Assembly: GCF_040549525.1 (NCBI RefSeq)
Contig: NZ_JBEPTM010000001.1
Span: forward strand, 558,001 to 622,000
Reading direction: 5' to 3'
Length of the DNA: 64,000 nucleotides
Source: Lacisediminihabitans sp040549525
Lineage (GTDB): Bacteria; Actinomycetota; Actinomycetes; Actinomycetales; Microbacteriaceae
Positions 59,408 through 64,000 of the stretch are shown piece after piece. How positions within the stretch are numbered: the stretch's first letter is position 1; every line of letters starts with the position of its first letter. The notes beneath the pieces were generated by a model. The model had not been told where the DNA came from and did no database searches. It saw only the letters and a list, made by a program, of their open reading frames with translations. The translations under genes and the position numbers were made by a program.

Positions 59408-60228
59408 TACAGCTCCTGCACAATCCGTGCCAGCAGCGCCGAGATCACCGGTTCGGCATCCCGACCGGCTTCGAGCACCTCGGCGTGGCTCAATGGAGAC
59501 TTCTGGATGCCCGCAGCGAGGTTGGTGATCAATGACAGTCCGAGGATCTCCATGCCGGCCTGGCGGGCCGCGATCGCCTCGAGCGCGGTGGACATCCCCA
59601 CGATGTGGCCGCCGATGGTCTTCGCCATCTGCACCTCTGCGGGAGTCTCGTAGTGCGGCCCGCGGAACTGGGTGTACACGCCCTCGTCGAGGCTGGGATC
59701 GACGGTCTTCGCGATCGCGCGCAGGCGCGCGCTGTAGAGGTCCGTGAGGTCGATGAAGGTCGCGCCCTCGAGCGGTGAGTCAGCGGTGAGGTTGATGTGG
59801 TCGCTGATGAGCACCGGCGTGCCGGGCTTCCAGGTCTCGCGGATGCCACCGGCACCGTTGGTGAGGATCATGATCTTGGCGCCGGTGGCCGCCGCGGTCC
59901 GCACGCTGTGAACGACCCGACGCACGCCGTGGTTCTCGTAGTAGTGGGTGCGCGCCCCGATCACGAGGGCATTCCTGCCGTCGGCGAGACGGATGGATCG
60001 CAGCGTCCCCACGTGGCCTTCGAGCGCGGGAGCGCTGAACCCGGTGATCTCCGCCGCGGGAATCGTCGTGGTCGTCACACCGATGAGATCGGCCGCCTTG
60101 CCCCAGCCGCTACCGAGTGTCAGGGCGATGTCATGGTGGTCGACGCCGGTTCGTTCGGCGATCTCGGCGGCTGCGAGAGCGGCGATCTCGAAGGGGTCGG
60201 CAGCATTGTCGTCGAGAGGATTCGGCAT
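59407..60228 (-). CDS. punA: Purine-nucleoside phosphorylase (trimeric type)
   Basis: Cleaves inosine or guanosine with phosphate (273 aa). The phosphate loop LTLGSGWGKAAD, the EGHVGTLRSIRL and ARTHYYENHG stretches, LTNGAGGI and the conserved base-site region PAEVQMAKTIGGHIVGMSTA identify the high-molecular-mass trimeric family. It precedes the phosphomutase gene on the same strand (TAGTG overlap), giving a two-step salvage operon. Confidence 0.94.
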   Translation of the reverse strand: MPNPLDDNAADPFEIAALAAAEIAERTGVDHHDIALTLGSGWGKAADLIGVTTTTIPAAEITGFSAPALEGHVGTLRSIRLADGRNALVIGARTHYYENHGVRRVVHSVRTAAATGAKIMILTNGAGGIRETWKPGTPVLISDHINLTADSPLEGATFIDLTDLYSARLRAIAKTVDPSLDEGVYTQFRGPHYETPAEVQMAKTIGGHIVGMSTALEAIAARQAGMEILGLSLITNLAAGIQKSPLSHAEVLEAGRDAEPVISALLARIVQEL

Positions 60229-60324
60229 CCGCCCAGCCTATGGGAGAGCCGCCTCGGTTGCGCGGATGCCGGCCGACGCCGCCCTGATTCGCCGCGTCAC
60301 CGCTCTCTACGGGAGAATGGGCGC

Positions 60325-61761
60325 ATGGCCTATGAATTCGAGCGAAAGCAACGTATCGCCGTCGTTGGGGGCGGTCCCGGGGGATACGAAGCTGCGATCA
60401 CCGGAGCCCAGATGGGCGCCGAGGTCACGGTCGTCGAGCGCGTGGGTGTCGGCGGATCGGCCGTACTCACCGATGTCGTCCCCTCGAAGACGCTCATCGC
60501 GACAGCCGAGGCGGCGAATGCCATCGGCGAAGCGGCCGACCTCGGAGTGCAGTTCTTCGTGCGCGGAGAGTCCGGCAGACCCGTGCGGCCCGAAGTCACC
60601 GTCAATCTCGCCGCCGTCAACCAGCGCCTCTTGCGCCTGGCCCGCCAGCAATCGGAAGACATGAAGTCCCAGCTCATCAAGGCTGGCGTCACCGTGATCC
60701 AGGGGGACGGCCGCCTGGACGGACCGAATCGCGTCATCGTATCGACCGGCAAGGGAAAGACCAGCACCGACTTCGACGAGATCAACGCCGACACGATCGT
60801 CGTCTCGGTTGGCGCGAGTCCCCGCATCCTCCCTTCCGCCATTCCCGACGGGGAACGCATCTTCACGTGGACGCAGTTGTACACGCTGAAGGAGACGCCG
60901 GAGCACCTGATCGTGGTCGGATCCGGTGTCACCGGCGCGGAATTCGCCTCGGCTTTCACCGCGCTCGGCTCCAAAGTCACGCTAATCTCCTCCCGCGATC
61001 AGGTGCTTCCGGGCGAGGACGCCGATGCCGCCCGCGTGATCGAGGACGTCTTCAGACGCAACGGCATGACCGTGCTCTCCAAGTCCCGGGCCGATTCCAT
61101 CCTGCGAACCGCGGATGGCGTCATCGCGACCCTCTCGGACGGCCGCACCGTTGAGGGCAGTCACTGCCTCATGGCGGTCGGTTCGGTGCCGAATACTTCC
61201 GGTATCGGGCTGGAGGAGGCGGGCGTTCAGCTCACCGACTCCGGGCACATCCGGGTAAACCGGGTGGCGCGCACGTCGATGCCCTCCATCTACGCGGCCG
61301 GCGACTGCTCGGACTTCCTGCCCCTGGCATCCGTCGCGTCCATGCAGGGCCGCACGGCAGTCTTCCACGCCATGGGTGATGCGGTGAACCCCACGGAGCT
61401 CCGCAACGTCACCTCGAACATCTTCACGCAGCCGGAGATCGCAACCGTCGGCTGGTCGCAGAAGCAGATCGAGGACGGCATCGCGCAGGGCGTCATCTAC
61501 AAGCTCCCGCTGGCCTCGAATCCGCGCGCGAAGATGATGGGGATCAAGGACGGCTTCGTCAAGCTATTCGCCCGCACCGGCTCCGGTACCGTCATCGGCG
61601 GCGTGATCGTTGCACCCCGGGCATCCGAGCTCATCCTCCCGATCGCGATCGCGGTCGAACACCGGCTGACCGTCGATCAGGTGGCTCGCGCCTTCGCCGT
61701 CTACCCCTCGCTCTCCGACAGCATCACCGATGCTGCGCGCGCACTGCACATCGTCAACTAG
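60325..61761 (+). CDS. lpdA: LpdA-type NAD(P)H-quinone dehydrogenase, cysteine-less dihydrolipoamide dehydrogenase relative
   Basis: FAD/NAD flavoprotein (478 aa). FAD motif VVGGGPGGYEAA (residues 13-24), NAD motif VVGSGVTGAEFASAF and the FAD-binding IYAAGDCSDFLPLASV are intact, followed by a dimerisation domain (LASNPRAKMMGIKDGFVKLF). The redox disulfide of lipoamide dehydrogenase is absent: the CxxxxC segment reads GGSAVLTDVVPSK. This matches mycobacterial LpdA-like enzymes that reduce quinones. ATG 60325 is chosen since the longer frame is antisense to the phosphorylase gene. Confidence 0.88.
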   Translation: MAYEFERKQRIAVVGGGPGGYEAAITGAQMGAEVTVVERVGVGGSAVLTDVVPSKTLIATAEAANAIGEAADLGVQFFVRGESGRPVRPEVTVNLAAVNQRLLRLARQQSEDMKSQLIKAGVTVIQGDGRLDGPNRVIVSTGKGKTSTDFDEINADTIVVSVGASPRILPSAIPDGERIFTWTQLYTLKETPEHLIVVGSGVTGAEFASAFTALGSKVTLISSRDQVLPGEDADAARVIEDVFRRNGMTVLSKSRADSILRTADGVIATLSDGRTVEGSHCLMAVGSVPNTSGIGLEEAGVQLTDSGHIRVNRVARTSMPSIYAAGDCSDFLPLASVASMQGRTAVFHAMGDAVNPTELRNVTSNIFTQPEIATVGWSQKQIEDGIAQGVIYKLPLASNPRAKMMGIKDGFVKLFARTGSGTVIGGVIVAPRASELILPIAIAVEHRLTVDQVARAFAVYPSLSDSITDAARALHIVN

Positions 61762-61813
61762 CTCCGTCACCCGTCGCGCGTCACCCGTCCCGACTGCGGT
61801 TCGTGCGGCCTTC

Positions 61814-61910
61814 ATCATTCAGGAAGGTTTGTGACGGGAGTGGCGGGAGTGCACGGTGGGGTGGTCTCGCGCCTCCATAGCCCCTTCCCTCACAGGGTTT
61901 CCTGAATGAT
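61814..61910. repeat. 97-bp palindromic element, family I, copy 4 (upstream of nuclease gene)
   Basis: Perfect arms ATCATTCAGGAA (61814-61825) and TTCCTGAATGAT (61899-61910). Interior begins GGTTTGTGACGGGAGTGGCG and ends CCTCACAGGG. It ends 62 bp before the start of the DUF559 gene. Confidence 0.93.
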
Positions 61911-61972
61911 GCTTCTCCACCGGGTGCTGAGGTGGGGGAGCGGGGCGGATGCTGGCAGCCCACGCTGGCGCG

Positions 61973-62866
61973 ATGACAGACCTTGCTCACGCCATCGACA
62001 TCCTCGGCGGCATCGCGACCAGGCAGCAGCTCCTCGCGATCGGCTTCACGGGCACCGAACTCACCCGTGCCGTGCGAGGCGGCGGGATAAGACGCGTCCG
62101 GCAAGCGCGCTATGCCTCACCCTCGGCCCACATCGACCGTGTCGCCGCTGCACGGGTCGGTGGCCTGCTCGCCGGGCTGAGTGCCGCTGCGACATACGGA
62201 CTGTGGGCGGGCCTCGATCCCCGACTCCATATCAGCGTCGGCCGCAATTCGGCACGTCTGCGCACCAATGTCGCTCCCTCATTCAGCGACCGGATAACGC
62301 TCACTCCGGACTCGTCGGGACGACCGATCGCGCTGCATTGGATTGGCGGAGGGGCCGTTCCCGAACGCGGTCCGGAATGCTGGCGGACACCCTTCGACCG
62401 GTGCCTTCGCCAGACTGTCGCCTGGTGCGACACCGAGACCGCGGTCGCGTGCCTCGACACCGCCCTCGCCGTGGCGAACTACACGCCCGCCCGGATCGCC
62501 GAGATCTTCGCTTCCGCGTCGGCATCCGATCGGCTCACGGCATCTTGCTGCCGGTTGGGGAGCGATTCCGGCAGTGAGTCGCTCGTGCGCCAGCGGCTCG
62601 ACCGACTCGGCATTCCCTACCGCCAGCAGGTGGAGATAGCCTCGGTCGGTCGGGTCGACTTCGGGCTGGTTGGCACGCGCATCGTCATCGAGGTCGACAG
62701 CTGGCTCTATCACGGCGACCGAATCGCGTTCGAACGCGACCGCCGGCGCGACGCCGAACTCGTGGCTCGCGGGTATACCGTCATCCGACTCACCTATCAG
62801 CGGATCATGAACGACTGGCCGTGGTGCGAGCGCATGATCCTCGCCGCGCTCGCTGCGGGGCGCTGA
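61973..62866 (+). CDS. AbiEi-like winged-helix + DUF559 (Vsr/PD-(D/E)XK-like) nuclease protein, flanked by family I palindromes
   Basis: Protein of 297 aa, paralogous to the 31946-32836 product. The N-terminal winged helix (TRQQLLAIGFTGTELTRAVR, basic GGGIRRVRQARYAS) aligns without gaps over the first 30 residues. The C-terminal DUF559 domain has Glu202 (SGSESLVRQ), Asp229 (VGRVDFGLV), Glu240-x-Asp242 (IVIEVDSW) and YHGDRIAFERDRRRDAELV followed by GYTVIRLTYQRIM, close to the family consensus. An ATG at 61949 is an alternative start. 97-bp family I elements lie 62 bp upstream and 40 bp downstream. Nuclease or mobilising activity is inferred. Confidence 0.85.
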   Translation: MTDLAHAIDILGGIATRQQLLAIGFTGTELTRAVRGGGIRRVRQARYASPSAHIDRVAAARVGGLLAGLSAAATYGLWAGLDPRLHISVGRNSARLRTNVAPSFSDRITLTPDSSGRPIALHWIGGGAVPERGPECWRTPFDRCLRQTVAWCDTETAVACLDTALAVANYTPARIAEIFASASASDRLTASCCRLGSDSGSESLVRQRLDRLGIPYRQQVEIASVGRVDFGLVGTRIVIEVDSWLYHGDRIAFERDRRRDAELVARGYTVIRLTYQRIMNDWPWCERMILAALAAGR

Positions 62867-62906
62867 CGATCCTCCGCCCGCTCGTCGGGCGACGATGCTG
62901 CCTCGC

Positions 62907-63003
62907 ATCATTCAGGAACATGTGGGGCCAGTGAGGCTGAAGAGTCGCGTGTATGCCTCGGGCGTCACTCCTTCCCCGGGAATCACAGGAGTTCCTGAAT
63001 GAT
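62907..63003. repeat. 97-bp palindromic element, family I, copy 5 (downstream of nuclease gene)
   Basis: Perfect arms ATCATTCAGGAA (62907-62918) and TTCCTGAATGAT (62992-63003). Interior starts CATGTGGGGC like copy 1 and ends AATCACAGGAG. With copy 4 it brackets the DUF559 gene. Confidence 0.93.
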
Positions 63004-63090
63004 GCGGGGGTGCGAAGATGCGGAGATGCGGCGGGGGTGCGGAGGCGGGGAGGCGGTAGGCGGGTTAGAGCGGCGGGGCGTCGTCGCCGC

Positions 63091-64000
63091 TCAGGACACG
63101 ATGTCGAGCAGCAGGAAGCCCGACGACACAGTCTCGCCGACGGCAGCGCTCACGTTGGCGATGACCCCGTCTTTGTGGGCGGCGATCGGCTGCTCCATCT
63201 TCATCGCCTCGAGCACCAGGATGAGGTCGCCCTTCACCACGGAGTCACCCTCGGCGACGGCGAGTTTCACGATGGTCGCCTGCATCGGTGCCTTGACCGA
63301 GTCGCCGGTGGCTGTCACGACGGCTCCCGCGCCACCGCGGCGCTTGGGAGCGGCACCGAGCGTGGCAGAGGCGCCCCCGGATGCCGCGGCGAGGCGAGCC
63401 GGGAGCGACACCTCGATGCGCTTGCCGTCAACCTCGACGACGATGGTCTGGCGTGCGGCTGCTGCCGCCGCATCCGGGAGGGATCCGCTCCACGGCTCGA
63501 TGTCGTTGACGAAGTCGGTCTCGATCCAGCGGGTGTAGATCGAGAAGGGCGACGACGTGAAGGCCGGGTCGCGCACGATCTTGCGGTGGAACGGCAACAC
63601 GGTCGGCAGTCCGGCGATCTCGAACTCGTCGAGGGCGCGGCGGGAGCGTTCGAGGGCATCCTCGCGGGACGACCCGGTGACGATCAGCTTGGCGAGCAGC
63701 GAGTCGAATGCGCCGCTGATCACGTCGCCGGTGGTCACGCCGCTATCGACACGCACACCAGGACCGCCGGGGAAGCGCAACGCGTGCACGGGGCCCGGAG
63801 CAGGGAAGAAGTTGCGTCCGGGGTCTTCGCCGTTGATGCGGAACTCGAAGGAATGCCCCTCGGCGACCGGGTCGTCGTAGTCGAGGGCGCCCCCCTCGGC
63901 GAGGCGGAACTGCTCGCGAACGAGATCGATGCCGGTCACCTCTTCGGAGACGGGATGCTCGACCTGGAGGCGGGTGTTGACCTCGAGGAAGGAGATGGTG
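63091..64000 (-). CDS. Biotin-dependent acyl-CoA carboxylase alpha subunit (C-terminal part, truncated by window)
   Basis: C-terminal 300-odd residues of a fused biotin carboxylase/biotin carrier protein (acetyl- or propionyl-CoA carboxylase). The visible biotin-carboxylase part includes FLEVNTRLQVEHPVSEEVTG (catalytic region), EFRINGEDPGRNFFP and the C-terminal lid; the biotinyl domain has VKAPMQATIVKLAVAEGDSV and the biotinylation site VLEAMKMEQP. The frame continues past base 64000. The gap 63004-63090 holds no feature. Confidence 0.93.
   Translation of the reverse strand, partial: TISFLEVNTRLQVEHPVSEEVTGIDLVREQFRLAEGGALDYDDPVAEGHSFEFRINGEDPGRNFFPAPGPVHALRFPGGPGVRVDSGVTTGDVISGAFDSLLAKLIVTGSSREDALERSRRALDEFEIAGLPTVLPFHRKIVRDPAFTSSPFSIYTRWIETDFVNDIEPWSGSLPDAAAAAARQTIVVEVDGKRIEVSLPARLAAASGGASATLGAAPKRRGGAGAVVTATGDSVKAPMQATIVKLAVAEGDSVVKGDLILVLEAMKMEQPIAAHKDGVIANVSAAVGETVSSGFLLLDIVS

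Noticed and set aside
61814..63003. Classical insertion sequence bounded by terminal inverted repeats
   Set aside because: The bounded unit ends in two whole palindromic elements rather than simple terminal repeats. The encoded protein has no DDE, HUH or serine/tyrosine recombinase motifs, and no target-site duplication was evident.
31631..63003. AbiE-type toxin-antitoxin system suggested by the AbiEi-like N-terminal domains
   Set aside because: No AbiEii nucleotidyltransferase toxin gene lies beside either gene; the domain is fused to DUF559 instead.

Overview
The window is a gene-dense, high-GC chromosomal stretch from an actinobacterium. It most likely comes from the Microbacteriaceae, inferred from protein style, frequent GTG starts, TGATG/GTGA overlaps and an SdhCDAB operon. 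No rRNA, tRNA, CRISPR array, prophage or classical insertion sequence was seen. Most genes are ordinary housekeeping or catabolic genes in compact operons.

Layout: 1-6.4 kb is a sugar or sugar-acid catabolic operon (four-carbon acid sugar kinase, RbsB/A/C-like ABC importer, SDR epimerase/dehydratase, RbsD-type mutarotase). 6.6-9.3 kb holds a MarR regulator with a 14-TM drug exporter, divergent from an F420/PPOX-type oxidoreductase. 9.6-16.6 kb is a mixed + strand block: a secreted CAP-like protein, Gfo/Idh/MocA oxidoreductase, D-Ala-D-Ala carboxypeptidase, nicotinamidase, succinate-semialdehyde dehydrogenase and SpoU-type rRNA/tRNA methylase, closed by a convergent small hypothetical gene. 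16.8-24.4 kb carries transporters (MsbA-like exporter, DrrABC-like three-gene exporter, two MFS carriers). 24.4-28.8 kb is the riboflavin operon ribD-ribE-ribBA-ribH under an FMN riboswitch, followed by two small membrane proteins. 28.8-31.6 kb is a SorC regulator divergent from glpD. 33-40 kb holds GNAT, trpS, xth, a BrkB-like protein, ptsI and an ECF sigma factor fused to its own zinc-finger/membrane module. 40.2-43.8 kb is sdhCDAB, divergent from a mannose-1-phosphate guanylyltransferase gene.

From 45 to 60 kb lies a nucleoside salvage island: a BMP-type nucleoside ABC importer, cytidine deaminase, thymidine phosphorylase, nucleoside hydrolase, adenosine deaminase, an orphan PTS EIIA/EIIB pair, a divergent S-adenosylhomocysteine hydrolase relative with an IclR regulator, phosphopentomutase/phosphoglucomutase and purine nucleoside phosphorylase. 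Imported nucleosides would be deaminated, split by phosphorolysis or hydrolysis, and the pentose phosphate isomerised. The window ends inside a biotin-dependent acyl-CoA carboxylase alpha subunit.

The most unusual signal is non-coding. Five intergenic palindromic elements of exactly 97 bp share 12-bp inverted ends (ATCATTCAGGAA / TTCCTGAATGAT) but have diverged interiors. A second family (92, 92 and 102 bp, ends GCATAACTCCTGC) has different arms but the same design. Two paralogous genes encoding an AbiEi-like winged helix fused to a DUF559 (Vsr/PD-(D/E)XK-like) nuclease each sit between members of one family: the 61973-62866 gene between 97-bp elements, the 31946-32836 gene between elements of the second family. 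This resembles the REP/RAYT (REPIN) arrangement, but with a DUF559 nuclease in place of a Y1 transposase. I propose it as a candidate undescribed repeat-nuclease system.
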